The notes beneath the pieces are model-generated. The model did not search any database and was not told where the DNA came from. It worked only from the letters and a program-made list of their open reading frames with translations. A program made the translations under genes and the position numbers. 11,480 nucleotides of DNA from Desulfuromonadales bacterium (lineage in GTDB: Bacteria; Desulfobacterota; Desulfuromonadia; Desulfuromonadales; UBA2294): the NCBI GenBank assembly GCA_030591795.1, contig JAUVAJ010000016.1:1-11480 (forward strand), written 5' to 3'. Below, piece by piece: positions 1-5,117 of this stretch (the stretch's first letter is position 1; each line of letters starts with the position of its first letter).

Positions 1-415
1 CACCGGTCAGAATAAAATCACCAATCGAGAGTTCTTCGTCAACCAAAGATCGAACCCTCTCATCAACACCCTCGTAACGACCACAAACCAGAATCAGACC
101 CTGCTCACAACTCAGACGCTGCGCGTCCTGCTGTAAAAAGGTGCTGCCTTGCGGTGTCATCAACACTACCCGGGCCGTCGGTCGCTGCGCCCTGAGGTCT
201 TGCAAGGCCCGGGCAATCGGCTCCGGCTTGAACACCATGCCGTCGCCACCACCATATGGGGTGTCGTCAGTTATCTTATGTTTCCCTTGAGCCCAATTTC
301 GCAGGTTATGCGACTCTACGCTCAATAGGCCACGCGCCTGCGCCTTACCGAGAATACTTGCAGCAAACGGTGACGCAAACAACTCAGGAAACAATGTAAG
401 AATATCAATTTTCAT
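1..415 (-). CDS. trmD: tRNA (guanine-N1-)-methyltransferase TrmD, 3' end cut by window edge
   Basis: TrmD makes m1G at position 37 of tRNAs that have G36, using S-adenosylmethionine, and so prevents +1 frameshifting. I translated the first 138 codons by hand. The protein begins [13 protein letters not shown] and carries family hallmarks: [17 protein letters not shown] (about residues 51-67), [13 protein letters not shown] (about 109-121) and SIGDFILTG at the window edge. The last two blocks line the deep trefoil knot that binds SAM. The family is usually about 240-250 residues, so roughly the C-terminal 40% lies beyond base 1. The ATG at 413-415 lies inside the end of rimM, whose stop is 405-407, so the genes overlap by 11 bases and translation is probably coupled. 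It is the last visible gene of the ffh-rpsP-khpA-rimM-trmD operon. Identification is secure. Confidence 0.96.
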   Translation of the reverse strand, partial: MKIDILTLFPELFASPFAASILGKAQARGLLSVESHNLRNWAQGKHKITDDTPYGGGDGMVFKPEPIARALQDLRAQRPTARVVLMTPQGSTFLQQDAQRLSCEQGLILVCGRYEGVDERVRSLVDEELSIGDFILTG

Positions 416-941
416 CGAATTCCGGGACCAGACCTTCTGGCAGATCAACCTGAATCCGTTTTTCTTCAAGATCGACGTCAATAACAAACGTACCGACTAC
501 CGGGATCAGTACTTCACCAAAAGATCCGTGGACTTCGTAAACATCATGTGCAGCCGTTGTAAATATATCATCGAGAACACCAATGTTTCCGCGGTGTCGA
601 TCTATAACAACGAAGCCCTGAATCTCATGCAAGTAGTACTCGTCAGCCGGAAGCTCTGGAAGCTCAGCTAAAAGCATCTGAACAGTTAGTCCGACAAATT
701 CTTCGGCCTGTTCAACTGATTCAACGCCAACCAGCCGTAAAAGGATATTCCCTTTATGCACAGCTGTCCGCTTTGGTGTATAACTCGTAACAGCACCGGT
801 TCGGTCGCATAAATTAACAGTCTGCGCATGAACCATAGCGTCAGAACCGAGCGTAAACGGCTTCACCTTCAGGTCGCCCTGCAAACCATGCAACCCGATA
901 ATCTTGCCGAAATCATAAAATTCTTTTTCGGACAGAGTCAT
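405..941 (-). CDS. rimM: 16S rRNA processing/ribosome maturation factor RimM
   Basis: RimM binds ribosomal protein S19 and helps mature the 30S head. The protein has 178 residues, close to the usual length of about 170. The N-terminal RimM domain begins [20 protein letters not shown] (about residues 11-30). It is followed by a PRC-barrel-like C-terminal half with the recognisable stretch [13 protein letters not shown] near residues 102-114 and the ending [11 protein letters not shown]. The start ATG (939-941) overlaps the khpA stop in an ATGA arrangement. A GGAG lies only two bases upstream, which is too close for a normal ribosome binding site, so initiation probably depends on coupling from khpA. 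Its end overlaps trmD by 11 bases. The rpsP-khpA-rimM-trmD order is widely conserved in bacteria and supports the call. Confidence 0.96.
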   Translation of the reverse strand: MTLSEKEFYDFGKIIGLHGLQGDLKVKPFTLGSDAMVHAQTVNLCDRTGAVTSYTPKRTAVHKGNILLRLVGVESVEQAEEFVGLTVQMLLAELPELPADEYYLHEIQGFVVIDRHRGNIGVLDDIFTTAAHDVYEVHGSFGEVLIPVVGTFVIDVDLEEKRIQVDLPEGLVPEFDEN

Positions 942-1174
942 GACTCCATTATCTGGAGGTTCGCCCTTTTGCTTTCACGGGTAGCTTTAGCGTTCAAAAG
1001 TGTCCGCATAGCTTTGGCGGTGCGGCCCTGTTTGCCGATAATCCGTCCCATGTCTTCCTGGGCTGCTGCCAGTTGGACAAGAATCGAACCATCTGCTTCT
1101 TCAGACTCAGACACCGTTACTGCATCAGGGTTTTCCACCAGTGATCTGGCGATGAGTTCAATCAGCTCCTTCAT
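938..1174 (-). CDS. khpA: KH-domain RNA-binding protein KhpA (YlqC family)
   Basis: A 78-residue single KH-domain protein. The GxxG loop that contacts RNA is visible as IIGKQGRT (about residues 45-52), preceded by the beta strand SILVQLAAAQED and followed by a helix (AKAMRTLLNAKA). Family members bind RNA, often as a dimer or together with KhpB/Jag, and are commonly encoded between rpsP and rimM, as here. The start ATG at 1172-1174 has a strong ribosome binding site (AAGGAGG, six bases upstream). The stop overlaps the rimM start by ATGA. A 44-base gap separates it from rpsP, with no terminator seen. The family call is confident; the specific RNA targets cannot be read from the sequence. Confidence 0.93.
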   Translation of the reverse strand: MKELIELIARSLVENPDAVTVSESEEADGSILVQLAAAQEDMGRIIGKQGRTAKAMRTLLNAKATRESKRANLQIMES

Positions 1175-1218
1175 GGAGTCCCTCCTTCAGTTCGGGAGGC
1201 TCCGCCAAACTGATCGGG

Positions 1219-1488
1219 TCAAGCGCTCTGCGGCTGCTTAAACTTTGCCCAAAGCCCTTTGGTCCGGAGAAGGCGTCGAACCGTATCAGTCGGCTGAGCA
1301 CCTTTCTGTAACCATTCGAGAACCCGATCCTCCTTCAGCGTCACCATCGGCGGATCCTGCCTGGGATCGTACTGACCAAGATTTTCGATAAAGCGCCCGT
1401 CACGCGGAAAACGCTCATCGGCAACGACGACCTGGTAAAAAGGTTTTTTCTTGGCGCCGCCACGGGCCAGTCTGATTTTTACTGCCAT
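1219..1488 (-). CDS. rpsP: 30S ribosomal protein S16
   Basis: An 89-residue S16, a typical length for the small-subunit protein that binds 16S rRNA in the 5' domain. It starts [42 protein letters not shown], which is the diagnostic S16 block, and continues with ALEWL-like [19 protein letters not shown]. The start ATG (1486-1488) follows an excellent AGGAGGAGTA ribosome binding site. A strong hairpin (1502-1529) sits immediately upstream of that site. The gene lies downstream of ffh but is separated from it by 209 bases, most of which are a palindromic repeat element, so it may be partly uncoupled from ffh. Confidence 0.98.
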   Translation of the reverse strand: MAVKIRLARGGAKKKPFYQVVVADERFPRDGRFIENLGQYDPRQDPPMVTLKEDRVLEWLQKGAQPTDTVRRLLRTKGLWAKFKQPQSA

Positions 1489-1501
1489 GTTACTCCTCCT
1501 G

Positions 1502-1529
1502 CTTAACTGCCGGACTCTTCCGGCTTAAG
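1502..1529 (-). promoter_or_regulatory. Leader hairpin just upstream of the rpsP ribosome binding site
   Basis: On the minus strand, CTTAA-GCCGGA, a four-base AGAG loop, TCCGGC, a two-base AG bulge and TTAAG form an 11-bp stem (6 GC-rich bp plus 5 AU-rich bp). It ends two to three bases before the AGGAGG site of rpsP. There is no U-tract, so it is not an intrinsic terminator. Its position suggests an effect on translation initiation, mRNA stability or ribosomal-protein feedback. This is inferred from structure and location only; I do not recognise it as a known leader class. Confidence 0.5.
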
Positions 1530-1572
1530 AATTGTTTTACCCTGTTATAAATGAGGGTTCGTAATAGTTTCG

Positions 1573-1700
1573 TGATGGATAAGTAAAAATTTCGTCCTAC
1601 AAGGCGTTAGTGGTTTTCGGGGGCGAAGACATACTATAGTATGTCGAGATCCTGAATAACCGCTGCAACACAGGAGGGCGGACTTTTTACGACGCCATCA
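1573..1700. repeat. 128-bp palindromic intergenic repeat with terminal inverted repeats (MITE/REP-like)
   Basis: The ends are imperfect inverted repeats: TGATGG(4 nt)GTAAAAA at the left and the reverse complement of TGATGG(4 nt)GTAAAAA at the right. A perfect 18-bp palindrome, GACATACTATAGTATGTC, occupies 1628-1645, and its centre (1636.5) is exactly the midpoint of 1573-1700. Aligning the left 64 bases with the reverse complement of the right 64 gives 39 matches, so either strand could fold into one long imperfect hairpin. No open reading frame and no clear target-site duplication are seen. From memory, not checked, ends like GACTTTTTACGACGCCATCA recur between genes in Desulfuromonadales genomes. 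A non-autonomous mobile or REP-type element is therefore likely. It separates ffh from rpsP. Confidence 0.75.
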
Positions 1701-3050
1701 CTGGAACGGCAAACGCCCCGATCCAACCAGACCTTTTAAGCCTTTCGGACCGAGCTTCTGCATTTTCTTCATCATTTTCTGTGCTTCCATGAACCGCTTG
1801 ATCAACTGGTTCACATCCTGAACTGACGTCCCGCTGCCACGCGCGATACGCTGGCGACGCGAACCATTCAAAATCCGGTGGTCGTAACGCTCCTTGCGGG
1901 TCATCGAATTGATGATCGCCTCGACCTTTGTTAATTCTTTTTCCGGCATCTGGGCATTACCAGCCTTTTTCATCGCCTTGCCCATACCCGGAATCATGCC
2001 CATTATCGATTCCATGGAGCCCATTTTCTTGATCATCTTCAACTGATCGCGAAACTGCTCCAGGTTGAAGCCACCACGACGCATCGACTCGGCCATGGCC
2101 GCGGCATCATCCTGACTGACTGCAGCTTCAGCCTTTTCAATCAGGGAGAGGACATCGCCCATCCCGAGGATACGCTGCGCCATCCGTTCAGGATGGAACA
2201 TCTCAAGGGCGTCAAGCTTTTCGCCCACGCCAACCATCTTAACCGGCAAACCCGTAACCGCTCGGATTGACAGCGCTGCACCACCACGCGCATCACCATC
2301 GAGCTTGGTCAGGATCACGCCGGTCAACGACAACTGCTCACTAAAACTACCGGCGATTGTGACCGCATCCTGACCGGTCATTGCATCAGCAACGAACAGA
2401 ATTTCCTGCGGGGAGAGCGCCTGTTCAATGCGCTGTAATTCCAGCATTAACTGCTCGTCAACGTGTAACCGTCCAGCCGTGTCCAGAATCAGTGTATCAA
2501 AACCGTTAAGATCGGCAAATCGATGTGCTGCTTTGCAAATGTCAACCGGATCCTGATCAGCCGAAGAATCGAACACCGGCACATCAAGCTGACGACCGAG
2601 AACCTTAAGTTGTTCGATTGCCGCCGGACGATAAACATCGGCCGGAACCAATAACGGATTTCGTTTTTCCCGGCGTAAGTGCAACGCCAATTTACCACAG
2701 GTAGTCGTTTTACCGGCTCCCTGCAAACCACACAACATAACAGCCACAGGCGGTTTCGCCTGCAAGGCCAGAGAGTTGTCGATATCAGCCCCCATCAACT
2801 GAGCTAATTCATCGCGAACAATCTTGACAACCTGCTGCGCCGGGGTCAGGCTCTTCAGAACATCCTGCCCGAGCGCCCGCTCCTTGACCGATGATATAAA
2901 ATCTTTAACAACACGAAAATTTACATCCGCCTCAAGTAAGGCAAGCCGGACTTCACGCAACGCATCATTAATTATTACTTCGCTCAGTTGACCATGTCCG
3001 CGAAGCTTGCGGAAAACCGCATCAAACTTGTCTGTCAGATTATCAAACAT
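1698..3050 (-). CDS. ffh: Signal recognition particle GTPase Ffh (SRP54)
   Basis: Ffh binds 4.5S RNA and signal sequences of nascent membrane proteins, and delivers ribosomes to FtsY at the membrane. The protein is 450 residues, the usual length. The N domain (about 1-90) starts MFDNLTDKFDAVFRKLRGHG. The G domain shows P-loop GLQGAGKTTT (108-117), ADVYRPAAIEQL (137-148), DTAGR (190-194) and TKLDGDARGG (248-257). The methionine-rich M domain (about 320-445) carries MIPGMG and the RNA-binding SRRQRIARGSG block. Only a weak ribosome binding site precedes the ATG (3048-3050); a promoter lies 40-70 bases upstream. The stop codon TGA is the first three bases of the repeat element at 1573-1700, so the last residues may have been set by its insertion. 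Confidence 0.98.
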   Translation of the reverse strand: MFDNLTDKFDAVFRKLRGHGQLSEVIINDALREVRLALLEADVNFRVVKDFISSVKERALGQDVLKSLTPAQQVVKIVRDELAQLMGADIDNSLALQAKPPVAVMLCGLQGAGKTTTCGKLALHLRREKRNPLLVPADVYRPAAIEQLKVLGRQLDVPVFDSSADQDPVDICKAAHRFADLNGFDTLILDTAGRLHVDEQLMLELQRIEQALSPQEILFVADAMTGQDAVTIAGSFSEQLSLTGVILTKLDGDARGGAALSIRAVTGLPVKMVGVGEKLDALEMFHPERMAQRILGMGDVLSLIEKAEAAVSQDDAAAMAESMRRGGFNLEQFRDQLKMIKKMGSMESIMGMIPGMGKAMKKAGNAQMPEKELTKVEAIINSMTRKERYDHRILNGSRRQRIARGSGTSVQDVNQLIKRFMEAQKMMKKMQKLGPKGLKGLVGSGRLPFQ

Positions 3051-3064
3051 ACGTCTGTGCCGTT

Positions 3065-3092
3065 AAAAAACCCATTCTCCGCAAAAGGAGAA
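3065..3092 (-). terminator. Probable intrinsic terminator after the DUF3343 gene, overlapping the ffh promoter
   Basis: Read on the minus strand, TTCTCC-TTTTGC-GGAGAA forms a 6-bp stem, followed after TGGG by six T. An ACCCA further upstream could extend the stem with TGGGT across a bulge. It would stop transcripts from the DUF3343 gene just before ffh. Because ffh transcripts are predicted to begin inside the hairpin, they would not contain the whole stem and would escape it. The four bases between stem and U-tract make it weaker than a textbook terminator. Confidence 0.5.
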
Positions 3093-3120
3093 ATATAACG
3101 AGCAGTGGGTACCATGTCAA
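3092..3120 (-). promoter_or_regulatory. Sigma-70 type promoter for the ffh operon
   Basis: On the minus strand TTGACA (3120-3115) and TATATT (3097-3092) are separated by exactly 17 bases, a near-perfect housekeeping promoter. Transcription would start near 3085, giving a leader of about 35 bases before the ffh ATG. It lies in the gap between the DUF3343 gene and ffh, so ffh-rpsP-khpA-rimM-trmD can be expressed independently. Its -10 box touches the hairpin at 3075-3092. Confidence 0.8.
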
Positions 3121-3135
3121 GAAGAAAACGGTTCA

Positions 3136-3402
3136 TTAACAACCCGTTCCCTCAACCTTATCAAAACCGGCAGCCATTTTTTTATACACCTCGGCCGGCT
3201 CTAAGCCTTCCTCAGCCAAGACATTCAGCACCACAGATCGAACATCTTCAGCATATCGAATAGCCAGTCCGCAGTCTGACGTCAATTGTCGAGGAGCCGG
3301 AATCAGCAGGATCTCTACCTTCGCACGCTTTAAGTGCTTTTCCGCTTTCATCACACGGTGGATCGAATTAAATATGGCGACGTAATCACCAGTATTGACC
3401 AT
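3136..3402 (-). CDS. DUF3343 family protein (putative Se/S carrier-like)
   Basis: An 88-residue protein beginning MVNTGDYVAIFNSIHRVMKAEKHLKRAKVEILLIPAPRQLTSDCGLAIR. The layout of strand, AEK-containing helix, LIPAPRQL and then the conserved Cys in SDCGLAIR (Cys44) matches what I know of DUF3343. That family has been described as a putative selenium/sulfur carrier domain and is sometimes fused to or encoded near YedF/TusA-like proteins. A second Cys is the last residue. I chose the ATG at 3400-3402 because GGAG lies seven bases upstream and the family motif starts right there. A longer reading from a GTG at 3450 lacks such a site and would add 16 unconserved residues. The gene diverges from the membrane-protein/DciA unit. 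The precise function is unproven. Confidence 0.75.
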   Translation of the reverse strand: MVNTGDYVAIFNSIHRVMKAEKHLKRAKVEILLIPAPRQLTSDCGLAIRYAEDVRSVVLNVLAEEGLEPAEVYKKMAAGFDKVEGTGC

Positions 3403-3451
3403 TTTGTTTCTCCAGGTAAAATCAAACCGTTGTACATAACTCAGTGGCACA

Positions 3452-3481
3452 TTGACACCTGTCCAGAAACAGATGTAGACT
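3452..3481 (+). promoter_or_regulatory. Candidate sigma-70 promoter for the small membrane protein-dciA unit
   Basis: TTGACA at 3452-3457 and TAGACT at 3476-3481 are 18 bases apart, giving a perfect -35 and a 4/6 -10. A start near 3488 would leave about 60 bases before the proposed TTG start at 3549. It lies in the divergent region shared with the DUF3343 gene. I saw no convincing minus-strand promoter for that gene. Confidence 0.45.
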
Positions 3482-3548
3482 GAATTTGTTTAGTATTAAA
3501 TGCTTAGTAGCCAGATTTACTCTTTTGACGTTCCGGAAAGAATATCTT

Positions 3549-3809
3549 TTGACCAGCGAATTCCTCATCAGGCTTTCAAGCCTGCTTATTTTTGCCTTTT
3601 GTATCAACATTCCCCTCGGCTACATACGTGAATCATCAACACGATTCTCAGTCCGCTGGTTCGTGCTGATTCATCTCTCTATCCCGTTTCTTGTTGCCTT
3701 TCGCTACTATATGAATTTCGACTGGAGCGTAGTCCCTTTTTCCATCGCCTTCGCCGTTGTCGGTCAATTTCTCGGTGGCGCTATCAGGAAAAGAAACGTA
3801 CCGCAATGA
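3549..3809 (+). CDS. Small three-helix membrane protein, unknown function
   Basis: I do not recognise this protein. With the TTG start at 3549 it has 86 residues (MTSEFLIRLSS...). It has three hydrophobic segments, about residues 6-24, 36-51 and 61-78, and ends in a basic tail RKRNVPQ. I prefer this start because GGAAAG lies eight bases upstream. The frame stays open back to another TTG at 3486, which has no visible ribosome binding site and would add 21 residues. The stop overlaps the next ATG (ATGA at 3806-3809), so it is translationally coupled to the DciA-family gene. The coupling and the membrane pattern argue that it is real. A role in DNA replication cannot be claimed from adjacency alone. 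Confidence 0.65.
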   Translation: MTSEFLIRLSSLLIFAFCINIPLGYIRESSTRFSVRWFVLIHLSIPFLVAFRYYMNFDWSVVPFSIAFAVVGQFLGGAIRKRNVPQ

Positions 3810-4288
3810 GCGCAAAGAGTCGAGGAGGAAAAGAGGTACTGGTTGGCGACCTGGTTGAACAACTGCTCAGCAGCAGAGGGCTGACCACACAACTGAAAAA
3901 ATATCAAACCTGGTCATGCTGGAACGATGTAGTCGGCCCACAGATTGCCCGTCACGCACAGCCACTCAGAATTCGTGACCGCATCCTGGAAGTCAGGGTC
4001 TCACAGCCAGCATGGATGCAACAACTGCAGCTACTCAAACCGAAGATTCTGCAGCAGCTCAACGCACGACTCAGCGAAGAACTTATTGAAGATATCTACC
4101 TCAAGCGCGGAACGGTTACGCCACCTGAAGAGCCGACGATCATCCGACTGAAAAAAACTGAACCGTTGACAGATGATGACCAGACCCATATAAGCGAAAT
4201 ACTTGAAGGGCTGGACGATCCCGACCTGCGCAAAAGCTTCTCGAACCTTATTGAAAAAGACTTCCAACACAAAAAGGCTTCTGACTGA
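3806..4288 (+). CDS. dciA: DciA/DUF721 family protein (replicative helicase loader-like)
   Basis: A 160-residue protein with the DUF721 domain in about residues 10-100. Visible features are LVEQLLSSRGL, then WSCWNDVVGPQIARHAQPLRIRD and ILEVRVSQPAWMQQLQLLKPKILQQLN, the typical W-x-x-VVG-x-x-IARH and W-x-x-QL pattern. DciA proteins interact with the replicative helicase DnaB and help load it in bacteria that lack the phage-derived DnaC or DnaI. The C-terminal 60 residues are acidic/lysine-rich and probably flexible. The ATG (3806-3808) overlaps the preceding stop. The gene is convergent with trmN6; only 13 bases separate the two stop codons. Family assignment is good; the helicase-loading role is taken from characterised homologues. 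Confidence 0.85.
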   Translation: MSAKSRGGKEVLVGDLVEQLLSSRGLTTQLKKYQTWSCWNDVVGPQIARHAQPLRIRDRILEVRVSQPAWMQQLQLLKPKILQQLNARLSEELIEDIYLKRGTVTPPEEPTIIRLKKTEPLTDDDQTHISEILEGLDDPDLRKSFSNLIEKDFQHKKASD

Positions 4289-4307
4289 TTAGTGTCAAGC
4301 GTTAGTC
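4283..4307. terminator. Weak inverted repeat between the convergent dciA and trmN6 ends
   Basis: GACTGA (4283-4288) and TTAGTC (4302-4307) can pair over six positions with one G-U wobble and a 13-base loop. They cover both stop codons of the convergent genes. No U-tract follows on either strand, so it is at best a poor bidirectional terminator. Confidence 0.2.
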
Positions 4308-5060
4308 CTGCTCTGCTGTTGGAACCGCATCAAAGATGCGTCGAATCTCATCCGAGTAATTACAGTCTACATAAATATAAAGTGGTGGCTGAACCTTCAA
4401 TCCAGGCCGCCCACCTTTTCGTGCTTCAACCAGAACCAGGTGGGCATCGCGTTCCCGATCGGAATGCACCAGTCGCAGTCGCTTCGGCTCAAGCCCGCAC
4501 GATTTCATTTCACCCAACAATTCAGGAAGACGTTCCGCCAGAAACACCACATTAATACTGCCGCCTTGTCGCACCAACCAACATGCAGCACGCAGAAAGT
4601 CTACAATATTCCCATGCAGCTCATGGCGACAAATAGCTCGCTCGTTACCTCTGGAGACACGCCCAGCCAACGGCGCCCGATAGGGAGGGTTCATCACAAC
4701 AACGTCGAAACTCTCAACGCCAAGACACCCACCATTAACAATTTCACGGACATCCAGCAGCTTGAAGTCAACCTTATCGGACAAATTATTCAACACAATG
4801 TTGCGTTTTGCTCTGTCATAGAGAGCTTCTTGCAACTCGACCCCAACAACAGATGTCGCCGAGGTGGTTGACGCGAGCAGTAGCGGCAACACACCACTGG
4901 CTGTCCCTAGATCTACAACCTCATCTCCATCTCGCACATCAATAAAATCGGCCAGCAGGAACGGATCAAGCGAAAAACGATAGCCGCTTTCTGCCTGAAT
5001 CATCTTTAGACCACCGACTTGAAGATCGTCTATTCTTTCATTTTTAAATAATTCACACAT
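4302..5060 (-). CDS. tRNA1(Val) A37 N6-methyltransferase TrmN6 / YfiC-like
   Basis: A class I SAM-dependent methyltransferase of about 252 residues from the ATG at 5058-5060. It has the N-terminal block GGLKMIQAESGYRFSLDPFLLADF. Motif I follows as VVDLGTASGVLPLLLA (about residues 48-63), and the catalytic NPPY of adenine-N6 methylases is in VVVMNPPYR (about 124-127). Family members modify A37 of tRNA1(Val). An in-frame ATG at 5100-5102 would add MSFLEGAASGAFFC, but those codons overlap a terminator-shaped hairpin (5065-5087) and look unconserved. I therefore prefer 5060. Neither start has a clear ribosome binding site. A possible promoter, AAGACA-17-CATAAT, lies on the minus strand with its -10 at 5106-5101. 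The exact tRNA substrate is not certain. Confidence 0.85.
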   Translation of the reverse strand: MCELFKNERIDDLQVGGLKMIQAESGYRFSLDPFLLADFIDVRDGDEVVDLGTASGVLPLLLASTTSATSVVGVELQEALYDRAKRNIVLNNLSDKVDFKLLDVREIVNGGCLGVESFDVVVMNPPYRAPLAGRVSRGNERAICRHELHGNIVDFLRAACWLVRQGGSINVVFLAERLPELLGEMKSCGLEPKRLRLVHSDRERDAHLVLVEARKGGRPGLKVQPPLYIYVDCNYSDEIRRIFDAVPTAEQD

Positions 5061-5064
5061 ACAG

Positions 5065-5091
5065 AAAAAGGCGCCAGAAGCGGCACCCTCT
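5065..5091 (-). terminator. Intrinsic terminator downstream of the outer-membrane barrel gene
   Basis: On the minus strand GGTGCC-GCTTCT-GGCGCC forms a 6-bp GC-rich stem (one G-U) with a six-base loop. It is extendable by A-U/G-U pairs and is directly followed by TTTTT. It begins about 30 bases after the barrel gene stop (5118-5120) and ends four bases before the preferred trmN6 ATG. It probably ends the barrel transcript; alternatively it could attenuate trmN6 expression. Confidence 0.65.
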
Positions 5092-5117
5092 AAAAAACTC
5101 ATTATGATTTTAAGAAA

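Noticed and set aside
828..1241. Plus-strand 137-codon open frame across rimM, khpA and rpsP
   Set aside because: It is antisense to three well-identified genes and its translation has no recognisable domain.
3403..3450. Longer N-terminus for the DUF3343 protein from a GTG at 3450
   Set aside because: There is no ribosome binding site at the GTG, while GGAG is well placed before the ATG at 3402 where the family motif begins.
4440..4871. Plus-strand 143-codon open frame opposite trmN6
   Set aside because: It is antisense to a methyltransferase with clear motifs; composition is that of a shadow frame.
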